This document shows, piece after piece, positions 7,667 to 16,430 of a stretch of 64,000 bases of DNA (positions are counted from its first letter, which is position 1; each line of letters begins with the position of its first letter). Source of the DNA: Phytohabitans suffuscus (GTDB lineage Bacteria > Actinomycetota > Actinomycetes > Mycobacteriales > Micromonosporaceae); NCBI RefSeq assembly GCF_011764565.1, contig NZ_AP022871.1:6014320-6078319 (forward strand), written 5' to 3'. A model generated the notes under the pieces. The model saw nothing but the letters and a program-made list of their open reading frames with translations, was not told where the DNA came from and did not search any database. Both the position numbers and the translations under genes were made by a program.

Positions 7667-8977
7667 TCACCTGACGGTCAGGACCGTCGACTCCTCGTGC
7701 ACGCTCGTGACCACGTCGAAGCGGGCCTCGAGCATCCGCGCGGCGTAGTCGAGGTCGTCGACGAACGGCACCGGCAGCATCGACGCCGCGTCGGGCGCCG
7801 CGTGCGAGGCGACGAGCACGATCCGGTCGGCCTTGCGCAGCCCCTTGGTGACCAGCAGGCTCAGGTCGTCGGGCATGAGGCAGCGCCACAGGTCTATGTG
7901 GACGAACTGGGTGAACTGCCCGGTGCGGAAGTCGCGCAGCATCAGGCCCAGCCGGTGCCAGTTGGTCTCGTCGATCGGCGCGTCCTGGTCGAACGTGTGC
8001 GAGCCCGGGCCGAGCGGCAGGCGCGACACCCCGTACCCGGCGATGAGCGTGCGGTCGGCGAGCCCCGCGCGGACCTGCGCCGGGAGCACGCCGGGTCGCC
8101 CCAGCCCGGCCCGCCGGCAGGCGTCGACCGCGTCGGAGTAGAGCCGCACCCGGCCCATCACCTGGCCGAGCGTGGCCGGGCTGTGCATCGCCTCGAAGTC
8201 GTACCGGGGGTGCTTGCGGGCGATGTACCGGATGTTGTCGAGCGTGCCGAGCAGCTCGCCGGTCGGGCGGTAGTGCGGCATGTGGTACGCGATCGCCCCC
8301 GGGTCGCGGGCGAAGAGGTCGGGCGGGCCGCCGTGGTGGTGGAAGACGCGGTAGAACAGCTCGCTGTCCTCCAGGCCCCACTTGACGATCGCCTCGTCGA
8401 AGCCGCCCACCGCGTCGAACGTCGCCTTGTCGACCGAGGCGTTGTGGGTGAAGCCGAGCAGCCACGGCGCGCGGGCGAAGTCGCGGCGGTGCTGCGGGTG
8501 GGCGGTGTGCCCGTCGCGCGGGTCGCCCCGGTAGGAGTCGAGCATCGCCGGCGTGGGCGGCTCGCCGCGCAGCAGCGCGCCGGCGCCGGCCCAGTCGATG
8601 TCGAAGCGTTCGCCGAGCAGCACCCCGGGCCGGCCGCCCCGGGCTTCGTGGTAGGCCGCGTGCCGCTCCAGCAGCGCGGGGTGGGCGACCGTGTCGGCGT
8701 CGACGAACACCACGACGTCGGCGCCGGCCCGCGCCGCCCCGGCGTTGCGGCCGGCCGAACGCCCGCGGTTGCGCTCGGCGCGCAGGCAGGTGACGTTGAG
8801 CCGGTCGGCGTACTTGTCGACGGCGGGCGCGAGCGGCACCGGCGACCCGTCGTCGTTGACGATCACCTCGAAGTCCGCGGCCGGCATGGTCTGCCGTGCC
8901 AGCCCGCCCAGCGTCAGGTCGAGCAGGGGAGCGTTGTTGTACGCGGGCACGACGACGCTCAACCGGAACCGACCCAT
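7667..8977 (-). CDS. Family 2 glycosyltransferase
   Basis: 436 residues from ATG 8977, preceded by a GAGAGGG ribosome site. The N-terminus LSVVVPAYNNAPLLDLTLGGL, the nucleotide-binding NDDGS, and the metal-binding DxD-type VFVDADT with the later EDSELFYR are the GT-A/GT2 hallmarks, all within ~residues 5-220. The C-terminal half is less typical; WHRLGLMLRDF and HIDLWRCLMPDD are not recognised as a domain. No membrane helix is evident, so it is likely cytosolic. It ends about 40 bp before the LacI regulator. Acceptor and sugar are unknown. Confidence 0.85.
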   Translation of the reverse strand: MGRFRLSVVVPAYNNAPLLDLTLGGLARQTMPAADFEVIVNDDGSPVPLAPAVDKYADRLNVTCLRAERNRGRSAGRNAGAARAGADVVVFVDADTVAHPALLERHAAYHEARGGRPGVLLGERFDIDWAGAGALLRGEPPTPAMLDSYRGDPRDGHTAHPQHRRDFARAPWLLGFTHNASVDKATFDAVGGFDEAIVKWGLEDSELFYRVFHHHGGPPDLFARDPGAIAYHMPHYRPTGELLGTLDNIRYIARKHPRYDFEAMHSPATLGQVMGRVRLYSDAVDACRRAGLGRPGVLPAQVRAGLADRTLIAGYGVSRLPLGPGSHTFDQDAPIDETNWHRLGLMLRDFRTGQFTQFVHIDLWRCLMPDDLSLLVTKGLRKADRIVLVASHAAPDAASMLPVPFVDDLDYAARMLEARFDVVTSVHEESTVLTVR

Positions 8978-9129
8978 GGTGCACCCGCCCTCTCGGTAGC
9001 AGTGCGCCCAGCGATCGACGAGCCTAGTTGGGTGGACTCTAGGATCGGTCGGAATCCGGTGGCGGAGGGCGCCTGGGCGGGTACGCCGGCAGCTGACCAC
9101 GGTCGATCTCTCGGGCGCTTAGCACATCC

Positions 9130-9194
9130 ATCGAAAGATTTGGTTAAGTCTATTTACTATTAGGTTTGTTTACCTTATGTTGATGGGCATCAAC
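9130..9194 (+). promoter_or_regulatory. AT-rich promoter region and palindrome upstream of LPMO
   Basis: An unusually AT-rich stretch in this GC-rich DNA contains TTTACTATTA and GTTTACCTTA as imperfect direct repeats. It is followed by a 16-bp palindrome GTTGATGGGCATCAAC at 9179-9194, about 33 bp before the start codon. The position suits an operator for a carbohydrate-responsive regulator; the regulator is unknown. Confidence 0.45.
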
Positions 9195-9226
9195 CCGTCC
9201 GGATCCCCCGAAACAAGGAGGATTTA

Positions 9227-9939
9227 ATGCGAAGACGCATCACCCTCCCCTGCTGACGGTCGCCGCGATCGTGGCCTCGCTCTTCGTGGCCATCTCGCCG
9301 GCACAGGCCCACGGATACATCTCCTCGCCGGCCAGCCGGCAGGCGATGTGCGCCCAGGGCCGGGTCGCCAACTGCGGCGACATCATCTACGAGCCGCAGA
9401 GCGTCGAGGCGCCGAAGGGCTCCATGCAGTGCAACGGCGGCGGCACCCGGTTCGCGGTGCTCAACGACAACAGCCGCAACTGGCCGACCACGTCGGTGGG
9501 TCAGAACGTGACGTTCAGCTGGGTGCTCACGGCCCGGCACGCCACCAGCACCTGGGAGTACTTCGTCGGCGGCACGCGGATAGCCGTGTTCGACGACGGC
9601 GGACGCCAGCCGGCGGCGAACGTCTCGCACAACGTGAGCCTGGGCGGTCGCACCGGCCGGATCACGGTGCTCGCCCGGTGGAACATCGCCGACACCATCA
9701 ACGCCTTCTACGCCTGCGTCGACCTCCAGGTCGGCGGTGGCGGCGGCAACCCGCCGCCGACGACGCAGCCGCCCGCCCCCGCGTGCGGCACGCCGTGGAG
9801 CGCCAGCGCGGTGTACACCGGCGGCGCGCTCGTCTCGCACAACGGCCGCCGCTGGCAGGCCCAGTGGTGGACCCAGGGCGAGACCCCCGGCACCACCGGC
9901 GAGTGGGGCGTCTGGCGCGACCAGGGCCCCTGCGGCTGA
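9227..9939 (+). CDS. AA10 lytic polysaccharide monooxygenase with CBM5/12 (frameshifted signal peptide)
   Basis: The start ATG at 9227 has an ideal AAGGAGG site. The frame breaks in the CCCC run at 9247-9250; one restored C gives the signal peptide MRRRITLPLL...SPAQA and a mature N-terminal His (HGYISSP), the first copper ligand of the histidine brace. The second His is probably that of LTARHATSTWEYF. The AA10 domain (~110-150 residues) ends at YACVDLQVG. A GGGG/PPPTTQPPAP linker and a chitin-binding type 5/12 module (WSASAVYTGGALVSHNGRRWQAQWWT) follow. Corrected length is about 237 residues. Function: oxidative cleavage of crystalline chitin or cellulose outside the cell; the CBM5/12 favours chitin. 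Confidence 0.9.
9247..9250 (+). other. Apparent frameshift (missing C) in LPMO gene
   Basis: The ribosome-site-supported start reads into TGA after nine codons, while the mature protein is in the -1 frame. One extra C in CCCC joins them. Confidence 0.75.
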
Positions 9940-9954
9940 CCGGAAACCGATCGC

Positions 9955-9985
9955 GGTCCGCGCCGCCCCGGGCGCGGCGCGGACC
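9955..9985 (+). terminator. Terminator hairpin after LPMO gene
   Basis: 12-bp perfect stem GGTCCGCGCCGC / GCGGCGCGGACC with a 7-nt loop, beginning 16 bp after the stop. Confidence 0.65.
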
Positions 9986-10006
9986 CTTCACCAGGGGACG
10001 GTGAGC

Positions 10007-10606
10007 ATGCGACGAGTGCTTGTCCTGGCGGCGGTCCTGGCCCTGGCCGGGTGCGGCGCACAGCCCCGGGCGGGCGGGGCGCCGGCGTCCGAGGCACCGC
10101 CGCCGCCGCCGCCGAGCGCGGCGCCCGCCACTGTGGACGGTGCGCGCAACCCGACCGACGTGATGTTCCTGCAGATGATGCTGGCGCACCACGAGCCGGC
10201 CGCCACGCTGCTGGAGCTGGGGCGCGGCAAGGCGACCCGCGCGGACGTACGCGGGCTGGCCGGCGAGCTGGCGACCGCGGTGGCCGCCGAGACCCGCACC
10301 ATCACCGGGTGGCTGGAGTCGTGGGGCGAGCCGCTGGTCTCGACGGCGCACGCCGACGCGCACGCGGCGCACGGCGGGCTGCCCGCCCTCGGCGACAAGG
10401 AGATCGCCGAGCTGGGCCGGACGGGCGGCGCCGAGTTCGACACCGCGTTCCTCAACCTGCTGATCGGGCACCAGCACGGCGCCGTCGAGCTCGCCCGCAT
10501 GGAGGCCACCAGCGGGCAGAACCCGCAGGTCAAGGAGCTGGCCGCGCGCACCGACGAGGCGACCCGCGCGCAGATCCAGCAACTGCTGCGGATGGTCGCC
10601 GGCTGA
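10007..10606 (+). CDS. DUF305 family lipoprotein
   Basis: 199 residues from ATG 10007 (AGGGGAC nine bases upstream; an in-frame GTG at 10001 is an alternative). The signal peptide ends in a lipobox LALAGC, followed by a Pro/Ala-rich linker. The DUF305 signature FLQMMLAHHEPAATLLELG and the later LLIGHQHGAVELARME are present. DUF305 proteins are four-helix, ferritin-like bundles with conserved His and Met and are often associated with copper; biochemical function is not established. It is predicted to be anchored on the outer face of the membrane. Confidence 0.88.
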   Translation: MRRVLVLAAVLALAGCGAQPRAGGAPASEAPPPPPPSAAPATVDGARNPTDVMFLQMMLAHHEPAATLLELGRGKATRADVRGLAGELATAVAAETRTITGWLESWGEPLVSTAHADAHAAHGGLPALGDKEIAELGRTGGAEFDTAFLNLLIGHQHGAVELARMEATSGQNPQVKELAARTDEATRAQIQQLLRMVAG

Positions 10607-10639
10607 AACGCGCGCCGGGGTCCGCGGCGTGATCGAGGC

Positions 10640-11428
10640 ATGCGGGTTGGGCGGATCGCGGCGGTCGTGGCGGCGGGCGGGGCGGTGCTGGCGGGCGTGC
10701 TCGCCGTGCGCGCCGGGATGCCGGAGCCGGCGGTCCCGTCCGCCGCCGCGGTGACGCCGCCGCCCTCGCCTTCCCCGTCGCCGAGCCCGTCGGGGCCGCC
10801 CTCACCGCCGCCCTCACCGCCGCCGCCTCCGCCGATCACCTATCCGGCGCGCGGCGAGGGGACGTGGCGGTTCGCCGCCGGCGGCGGTCCGGTGGCGGGG
10901 CGTTCCGGGCAGCTCATGCGGTACCGGGTGGCGGTGGAGCGGGGCATCGAGGGGATCGCGCCGGACGCGTTCGCGGTCGAGGTGACCCGCACGCTCGCCG
11001 ACCCGCGCGGCTGGACCGGCGACGGGCGGTGGCGGCTGCTGCGGGTCGGCAACGGCTCGCCCTACGACTTCACGGTCTACCTCACCACCCCGGGCACGCG
11101 CGACGACCTCTGTCCCGGCGACGACGGGTACACCTCGTGCCGCAACGGCGAGCGGGTCGTGCTCAACGTGGCCCGCTGGGTGCTCGGCGTGCCCCGGTAC
11201 GGCGCTCCGCTTTCGGCGTACCGCGAGTACCTGGTCAACCACGAGGTGGGGCACCGGCTCGGCCACGGCCACGAGAAGTGCCCGGGACCCGGCCGTCCGG
11301 CGCCGGTGATGCAGCAGCAGACGCTCGGCCTGCACGGCTGTGTCGCGTACGGGTGGCCGCTGCGCGGCGGGCGTCCCTACCGGGGGCCGGCCGGCTCGTA
11401 CGACGACCCGGTGCCGGAGGGCCCGTAG
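10640..11428 (+). CDS. DUF3152 secreted protein with HExxH-type zinc motif
   Basis: 262 residues. An N-terminal signal/anchor segment (~6-26) is followed by a Pro/Ser linker (~40-66) and a domain with NHEVGHRLGHGHEKCPG, an extended metzincin-like HEVGHxxGHxH zinc site typical of DUF3152. Four Cys residues could form disulfides. Peptidase activity is plausible from the motif but is not demonstrated for the family as far as I know. It lies 33 bp after the DUF305 gene on the same strand. Confidence 0.85.
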   Translation: MRVGRIAAVVAAGGAVLAGVLAVRAGMPEPAVPSAAAVTPPPSPSPSPSPSGPPSPPPSPPPPPPITYPARGEGTWRFAAGGGPVAGRSGQLMRYRVAVERGIEGIAPDAFAVEVTRTLADPRGWTGDGRWRLLRVGNGSPYDFTVYLTTPGTRDDLCPGDDGYTSCRNGERVVLNVARWVLGVPRYGAPLSAYREYLVNHEVGHRLGHGHEKCPGPGRPAPVMQQQTLGLHGCVAYGWPLRGGRPYRGPAGSYDDPVPEGP

Positions 11429-11491
11429 GGGTGCTGAGCTGCGGATTGAAACGGATCGGACGCCCGACCGCGTGTACCGGTGGGGAGGGCG

Positions 11492-11992
11492 ATGATCTCG
11501 TTCGACGAATTCGTGACCGCACGCGGCCCGGCGCTGCTGCGGTTCGGCTACCTCATGTGCGGCGACCGGCACCTCGCCGAGGACATCCTCCAGGAGGTGC
11601 TGGCCAAGGTGTACCGCCGCTGGGGCCGGATCGCGCGCACCGAGCCGCCGGAGGCGTACGTGCGCCGGGCGATCCTGCACCAGTACCTGTCGTGGCGCCG
11701 CCGCCGCGCCAGCACCGAGGCGGTCGTCGCGCAGGTGCCGGAGCACCCCGACAGCGGGCTGATGGCCGACCACGTGGCGGTACGCGACGAGATGTGGGCG
11801 TTGCTCGACACGCTCCCGCGGGTACAGCGGGCGGTCCTCGTCCTGCGCTACTACCTCGACCTGCCCGACCCCGAGATCGCCGACCTGGTCGGCTGCGCCC
11901 CGGCGACGGTGCGCGTGCACGCGTTCCGCGCGCTGGGCGCGCTGCGGACCCGGCTCTCGGCCCACCTGACCGCGGAGGACCGCAGTGGATGA
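11492..11992 (+). CDS. ECF sigma factor (SigE-type)
   Basis: 166 residues from ATG 11492 with GGGGAGGG just upstream. Region 2 (FVTARGPALLRFGYLMCGDRHLAEDILQEVLAKVYRRW) and region 4 (LDTLPRVQRAVLVLRYYLDLPDPEIADLVGCAPATVRVHAFRAL) are typical of the actinobacterial SigE/SigM-like group whose partner is a small single-pass protein. The next gene starts at a GTG overlapping its last codons, so the two are translationally coupled and probably form a sigma/anti-sigma pair. Target promoters are unknown. Confidence 0.9.
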   Translation: MISFDEFVTARGPALLRFGYLMCGDRHLAEDILQEVLAKVYRRWGRIARTEPPEAYVRRAILHQYLSWRRRRASTEAVVAQVPEHPDSGLMADHVAVRDEMWALLDTLPRVQRAVLVLRYYLDLPDPEIADLVGCAPATVRVHAFRALGALRTRLSAHLTAEDRSG

Positions 11993-12925
11993 CATCGAGC
12001 ACCTCGTGCGGGTGACACTCACCGACCGCGCCGCCGAGGCCGGTACACCGGTGGGCCTGGTGCGGGCGGCCCGCGGGCGTGCCCGGGAGCGCCGCCGCGC
12101 CCAGGCCGCGGGAGCCGCGGTGGCGGCCGCCGCCGTGCTCCTGGCGGTGCCGGTGACGGCGACCCGGTGGCCCCGCCCGCGCCATCCTCCACTGTGGACG
12201 CCGCCGCCGCGCCCGCGACGGAGGCGCCGCCGTTCCCGTTCGCGCCGGGCAGGTCGCTGCCCGGCTACGGCGAGCCGGTCGCGGAGCTCTCCGCCGGCAC
12301 GCCCAGCCTCCGCTACGACGGCGGGCCGGACCGGTGGCTGACGGTCGCGGTCTTCGCCGAGCGGCCCGCCGCGCAGCCGTGGGAGGCGGCGCCTAAAACG
12401 TTCCCCGCCGCCGTGCGCGACCGGAAGGCGGCGCTGGAGCTGGGCCCGAACGGCTTCGCGCTCACCTGGCAGGAGGCGGGCGGGCGGTGGCTGCGGGTGG
12501 AGGCCGACCGGAAGCTGACCCACGACACCCTGCTCGGGTTCGCCGCCGCCCTCACCCCCGGCGCGGTACCGGTGGTGTGGCCGTTCACGTTCGCCGCCGT
12601 ACCGCCCGGCCTGGTGCCCGACGTGGTGAGCCGCTCGGCGGTCTCGTTCCGCCCCGTGGGCGTGCCGCCGAGCCACGGCTTCACCGGCAAGCTGACCGTA
12701 CTGCTGTCGCCGACCGCCGAGGTGACGCCGGGCGGCTCGCCGGTGGCGGTGGGCGCGCGCACCGGCTGGCTCAGTGCCGGGGAGGTGACGTCGACCCTCA
12801 CCGTCGACCTGGGCGACGGCCGCACGCTGGCGGTCCAGTCGCAGACCGGGCTGGGCGAGGCGGAGCTGGTGGCGTTCGCGGCGGGGGTCCGGCCGACGGC
12901 GCACGCGGTGGTCGGTCACGGCTGA
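11985..12925 (+). CDS. Putative anti-sigma/membrane partner of ECF sigma factor (frameshifted)
   Basis: GTG 11985 overlaps the sigma gene by 8 bp. The N-terminus (VDDIEHLVRVTLTDRAAEAG...RARERRRAQAAG) is a short cytoplasmic region. One membrane helix follows (GAAVAAAAVLLAVPVTAT), then a Pro/Ala linker. The frame then slips by one at 12162-12167 and continues into an extracytoplasmic domain of about 240 residues ending AVVGHG. The extracellular domain is not recognised. Anti-sigma function is inferred from position and topology only; no zinc-binding HxxxCxxC is seen. Confidence 0.6.
12162..12167 (+). other. Apparent frameshift (missing base) in anti-sigma-like gene
   Basis: The membrane-anchor part is in frame 3 and the extracytoplasmic part in frame 2, again a single missing base, near ACCCGG. 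Confidence 0.6.
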
Positions 12926-13077
12926 CCCGCGCGGCGGGCGCCGGTGAGGCTTCCCACCGGCGCGGGCGGCGGGCGGCGGGGCGGGCTAGGCTGACCGTCA
13001 GGCGGCGCCACACCCGCGACCGCCCCGGACGAGAGCGCTGCCGTACCCGGCCAGGCAAAGACGGCGCGCAGACGGCC

Positions 13078-13380
13078 ATGACCTTCTTCGATCTGATCGA
13101 GATCGGCGGCTCGCTGCTGATCGTGTCCGCGTTCGCCGCCGCCCAGCTGGGCCGCCTCGACGGGCACTCGTTCGCGTACCTGCTGCTCAACCTCACCGGC
13201 TCGGCGGTGCTCGCGGTGATCGCGCTGACCCACCGGTCCTGGGGCTTCCTGCTGCTGGAGGCCACCTGGGCGGTGGTGTCGGCGGTCTCGCTGGTGACCC
13301 TGCTGCGAAGGCCGCGCCCGCGTCCCGCCCTCGGTGCGGAAACCAGCGACAACCAGGCGGACCCGCTCGGGCGTCCATGA
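13078..13380 (+). CDS. CBU_0592-like small membrane protein
   Basis: 100 residues with three predicted membrane helices (IEIGGSLLIVSAFAAAQLG, FAYLLLNLTGSAVLAVIAL, LLLEATWAVVSAVSLVTLL) and a short polar tail. The pattern matches the CBU_0592 family of small bacterial membrane proteins, whose function is unknown. No strong ribosome site is evident before the ATG. It stands alone between the anti-sigma-like gene and the ABC binding protein. Confidence 0.7.
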   Translation: MTFFDLIEIGGSLLIVSAFAAAQLGRLDGHSFAYLLLNLTGSAVLAVIALTHRSWGFLLLEATWAVVSAVSLVTLLRRPRPRPALGAETSDNQADPLGRP

Positions 13381-13466
13381 GAAAGACGGCAGGGTCACAC
13401 CTGCACGTACAGACCCCATATAACGCCCGCCCGCCGCGCCTGATACCCCCTGCGCGGCGCGATCCA

Positions 13467-13546
13467 CCGCGGGCTTGGACAGGCCGCGCTATGCCGCGGT
13501 CCGGGTACGCCGCGGCCCGGCATGCCGCGGTGTGGGTCCGCCGCGG
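13467..13546 (+). repeat. Phased CCGCGG motifs upstream of the ABC binding-protein gene
   Basis: CCGCGG occurs at 13467, 13494, 13510, 13525 and 13541; the last four are spaced 16, 15 and 16 bp. Together they form a degenerate ~15-16-bp direct repeat ending 27 bp before the start codon. Confidence 0.55.
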
Positions 13547-13572
13547 GCTGAAACGAGGAGGGAGTCGGCAAG

Positions 13573-15213
13573 ATGCATCGGTCGAAGCGCACGACCGCGC
13601 TCGTCGCCGTCGCGACGGTGTCGCTGGTCGCGGCGGGTTGTAGCGGTGGGAGCGAGGATACCGGAGACCCGAACGCGACCGCCAACGCTTCCATCACGAT
13701 CAACGGCACGCAGCCCGAGGTGGGGCTCGTGCCGGGTAACACGAGTGAGACCGGTGGCGGCAACATCGTGGACCACCTGTGGACGGGGCTGATCACGTAT
13801 CCGCCGGGTGGCGGTGAGCCGCGGAACGCGCTGGCGGAGTCGATCGACACCGAGGACTCGCAGAGCTACACCGTGAAGATCAAGAAGGGTACGAGGTTCC
13901 ACGACGGTACCGAGGTGAAGGCGAAGAACTTCGTGGACGCGTGGAACTACACCGCGCTGGCCACGAACGGGCAGCAGCAGGCGAGCTTCTTCAGCGACAT
14001 CGAGGGCTTCGTCGACGTCAACCCGCAGGACCCGGACGGTGAGGGGCCGCAGCCGGCACCCGAGCCGAAGGCGCAGACGATGTCCGGTCTGGACCTGGTC
14101 GACGAATACACGTTCACCATCAAGCTGCAGGCGCCGTTCTCCATCTTCGCCACCAAGCTGGGCTTCTCGGCGTACTCCCCGATGCCGGACGCCTTCTTCC
14201 AGCAGGGCCCGGAAACCTTCGGCCGCAACCCGATCGGCAACGGGCCGGTCAAGTTCGTCTCCTGGACCGACAACGTCGAGATCAAGCTGGCCCGCTTCGA
14301 CGACTACACCCTCGACGACAAGGTCAAGGTCAAGGACGTCACGGTCAAGCTGTACCAGGAGGACACGGGGGCCTACGCCGACCTGCTCGCCGGCAACCTG
14401 GACTTCATGCAGCAGGTGCCGGCGGTGAGCCTCGCCCGCGAGCAGTGGAAGGGCGACCTCGGCGACCGGGCGATCGAGGTCGACATCCCGGTGCTGCAGA
14501 TCATCTCGTTCCCGATCTACGACCCGAGGTTCAAGAACCCGGACCTGCGCAAGGCCATCTCGCTGGCGATCAACCGGGAGGAGATCGCCTCGAAGATCTT
14601 CTTCAACACGCGCAAGCCGGCCACCAGCTGGGCCGCGCCGGGCACCCCCGGCGCCGAGCAGTTCACCTGCACCGCCTGCGAGTACGACAAGGACGAGGCG
14701 GTGGCACTGCTGCGGAAGGCGGGCGGCTTCAGCGGTGAGCTGACGTTCATCTACAACTCGGACGCGAGCCACAAGGACTGGATGGAGGCGGTCGCCGGAA
14801 GCGTCAGCAACACGCTCGGCATCAACGCGGTGGCCCGGGGTATCCCCACGTTCGCCACCTTCCGCGAGCAGATCAACGCGCGCGAGATGGAGGGCCCGTA
14901 CCGGGCCGCGTGGCAGGGGGACTACCCGGACGCGGAGAACTGGGTCGGCCCGCTGTACGTCAAGGGCGCCGCCTCCAACGACGGCCTCTACGACAACGCC
15001 GAGGTCAACCGGCTCTACGCGGACGGCACGAAGGCGCCGACCGCGGACGCGGCACACGCCAAGTTCGCCGAGGCCATCAAAATCGTCGACGCGGAAGTGC
15101 CGGCGATGCCGATCGTGGCGGTGTCACAGCAGTCCGGCATCTCCGACCGGCTCAAGCCGATCAAGACCAACTGGGTCGGTGTCATCGACCTCGCCTCGGT
15201 CGAACTGAAGTAA
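13573..15213 (+). CDS. Peptide/oligopeptide-type ABC transporter substrate-binding lipoprotein
   Basis: 546 residues, start ATG 13573 with ACGAGGAGGGAG upstream. The signal peptide ends in lipobox VAAGC. The family 5 extracellular solute-binding fold (DppA/OppA) is seen from NIVDHLWTGLITY, FHDGTEVKAKNFVDAWNY, NPIGNGPVKF, LRKAISLAINREEIASKIF and PYRAAWQGDYPDAENW. The protein would sit on the outer membrane leaflet and deliver peptides or similar ligands to a permease. No cognate permease or ATPase gene is adjacent: a strong terminator follows and the next gene is on the opposite strand, so it is an orphan binding protein. Confidence 0.93.
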   Translation: MHRSKRTTALVAVATVSLVAAGCSGGSEDTGDPNATANASITINGTQPEVGLVPGNTSETGGGNIVDHLWTGLITYPPGGGEPRNALAESIDTEDSQSYTVKIKKGTRFHDGTEVKAKNFVDAWNYTALATNGQQQASFFSDIEGFVDVNPQDPDGEGPQPAPEPKAQTMSGLDLVDEYTFTIKLQAPFSIFATKLGFSAYSPMPDAFFQQGPETFGRNPIGNGPVKFVSWTDNVEIKLARFDDYTLDDKVKVKDVTVKLYQEDTGAYADLLAGNLDFMQQVPAVSLAREQWKGDLGDRAIEVDIPVLQIISFPIYDPRFKNPDLRKAISLAINREEIASKIFFNTRKPATSWAAPGTPGAEQFTCTACEYDKDEAVALLRKAGGFSGELTFIYNSDASHKDWMEAVAGSVSNTLGINAVARGIPTFATFREQINAREMEGPYRAAWQGDYPDAENWVGPLYVKGAASNDGLYDNAEVNRLYADGTKAPTADAAHAKFAEAIKIVDAEVPAMPIVAVSQQSGISDRLKPIKTNWVGVIDLASVELK

Positions 15214-15224
15214 CAACGGGGGAT

Positions 15225-15267
15225 GCGCCGGGTCGTGCGGTTCGCTCCGCACGGCCCGGCGCTTTGT
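15225..15267 (+). terminator. Rho-independent terminator after ABC binding protein
   Basis: 16-bp stem GCGCCGGGTCGTGCGG / CCGCACGGCCCGGCGC with one G-T pair, a 6-nt loop TTCGCT, then TTTGTTG. It starts 12 bp after the stop. Confidence 0.8.
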
Positions 15268-15274
15268 TGCCGCG

Positions 15275-15400
15275 CCCTTCGCGGGCTCACGGGCTCGCGG
15301 GCTCATGGGCCTTTGGGGCTCACGGGCCTTTGGGGGCCGCGGGCCTCTCACGGGCCGCGGGCCCTTCGCGGGCCTCCACGGGCTCACGGGCCTTCAGGGG
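15275..15400. repeat. Degenerate GGGCTCACGGGCCTT-type tandem repeat
   Basis: Eight or so imperfect units around GGGCTC(A/G)CGGGCC(T/C)T fill the gap between the terminator and the end of the hydrolase gene. It may fold, but no clear function is visible. Confidence 0.6.
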
Positions 15401-15405
15401 GTCTT

Positions 15406-16083
15406 TCAGAGGCCCTGCCCGTCGAGGAATCCCACCACCGCTTCGAGGAACCGGTCCGGCGCCGCCTCGTGCACCCGGTGGCCGGCCGGGATCGTGACCA
15501 TCCGCCCGCCCGGCAGCCGCGCCGCGAACTCGTACATCATCCGGCTCGGCAGGTGACTGGCCGGCCCGCCCGAGATCACCAGCGTGGGCGTACTGACCTC
15601 GTCGGCCCGCGCCCACCACCCCGGGTCGGGCGCGTTGAGCTGCTCGATGATCGCCAACCGCACGGCGAAGTCGTACGGCAGCGGCACCTCCGGCCCTTCC
15701 GGCCGCTCCGGCACCGGCAGCCCGAGCGGCTCCGGCGGCGGCGTCTCCTCCAGCACGAGCCGCGTCACCCGCTCCGGGTCGCTCAGGGTGAGCAGGTAGG
15801 CCACCGCGCCACCCATCGAATGCCCGACGTACGCGGCCTCCGCCAGCCCGAGCTCCTCGGTCAGCTCAAGCACGTCTTCGCGCATCAGCTCCAGCGAGTA
15901 CTTCCCGGGCCACTCGCTCTTGCCATGCCCGCGCAGGTCCGGCGCGTACACCCGCCAGGTCTTCGAAAGGACCGCCGCCACGCCCTCCCAGGTGGAGGAG
16001 TCGCTCGCGCCGCCGTGGAGCAGGATGACCGCTTCGCTGTCGGGCGAACCCCAGCTTCGGTAATGCAACCGCACCGCCGTCAC
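15406..16083 (-). CDS. Alpha/beta hydrolase
   Basis: 225 residues from GTG 16083 (VTAVRLHYRSWGS). Hallmarks: oxyanion-hole LLHGGASDSSTW, YAPDLRGHGKSEWP, nucleophile elbow GHSMGG (Ser at ~residue 93), and catalytic His in IPAGHRVHEAAPDRF. Single-domain cytosolic serine hydrolase; substrate unknown. It points toward the binding-protein gene and is separated from it by the terminator and a low-complexity stretch, so it is an independent unit. Confidence 0.9.
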   Translation of the reverse strand: MTAVRLHYRSWGSPDSEAVILLHGGASDSSTWEGVAAVLSKTWRVYAPDLRGHGKSEWPGKYSLELMREDVLELTEELGLAEAAYVGHSMGGAVAYLLTLSDPERVTRLVLEETPPPEPLGLPVPERPEGPEVPLPYDFAVRLAIIEQLNAPDPGWWARADEVSTPTLVISGGPASHLPSRMMYEFAARLPGGRMVTIPAGHRVHEAAPDRFLEAVVGFLDGQGL

Positions 16084-16249
16084 GGACCCAAACCTAACCC
16101 ACGAATGGCCCCGGTCCGCTTCACTCGCCGACCGTTTGCTCCCGCGGGCACCGCTCCGGCCGGCGGCTCGCTTGCGCTCGCCGACTTCCCCGCCCTCCGC
16201 TGCCAGTTCCGCGCGCCAAGCCCTCTTTTGCTTCCTCACCGGAAGAGGG

Positions 16250-16298
16250 TGTCCAGCCGCCGCGCCAGGGTGACAGTTGCCTGATAGGTGACCTGGAC
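16250..16298 (+). repeat. Repeat module G, copy 1
   Basis: GTGTCCAGCCGCCGCGCCAG then GGTGACA..TGCCTG.TAGGTGACCTGG; the same block is at 62746-62794. Confidence 0.7.
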
Positions 16299-16430
16299 AC
16301 AGGATGCCCCGCCGTGTCCCCCGATACGGCCCTTGATCAAGGGTTGCGGTTTCGTGGTCCAGATGGGGCACGACGTCCGTGGGCGGTCGCGGAGCTAGCC
16401 CGGGGTCCGGGGTTGTCCCCCTCGGCCAGC

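Noticed and set aside
13377..13643. ORF overlapping the phased CCGCGG region and the start of the binding-protein gene
   Set aside because: Composition follows the repeat, and the lipoprotein frame with ribosome site occupies its 3' part.
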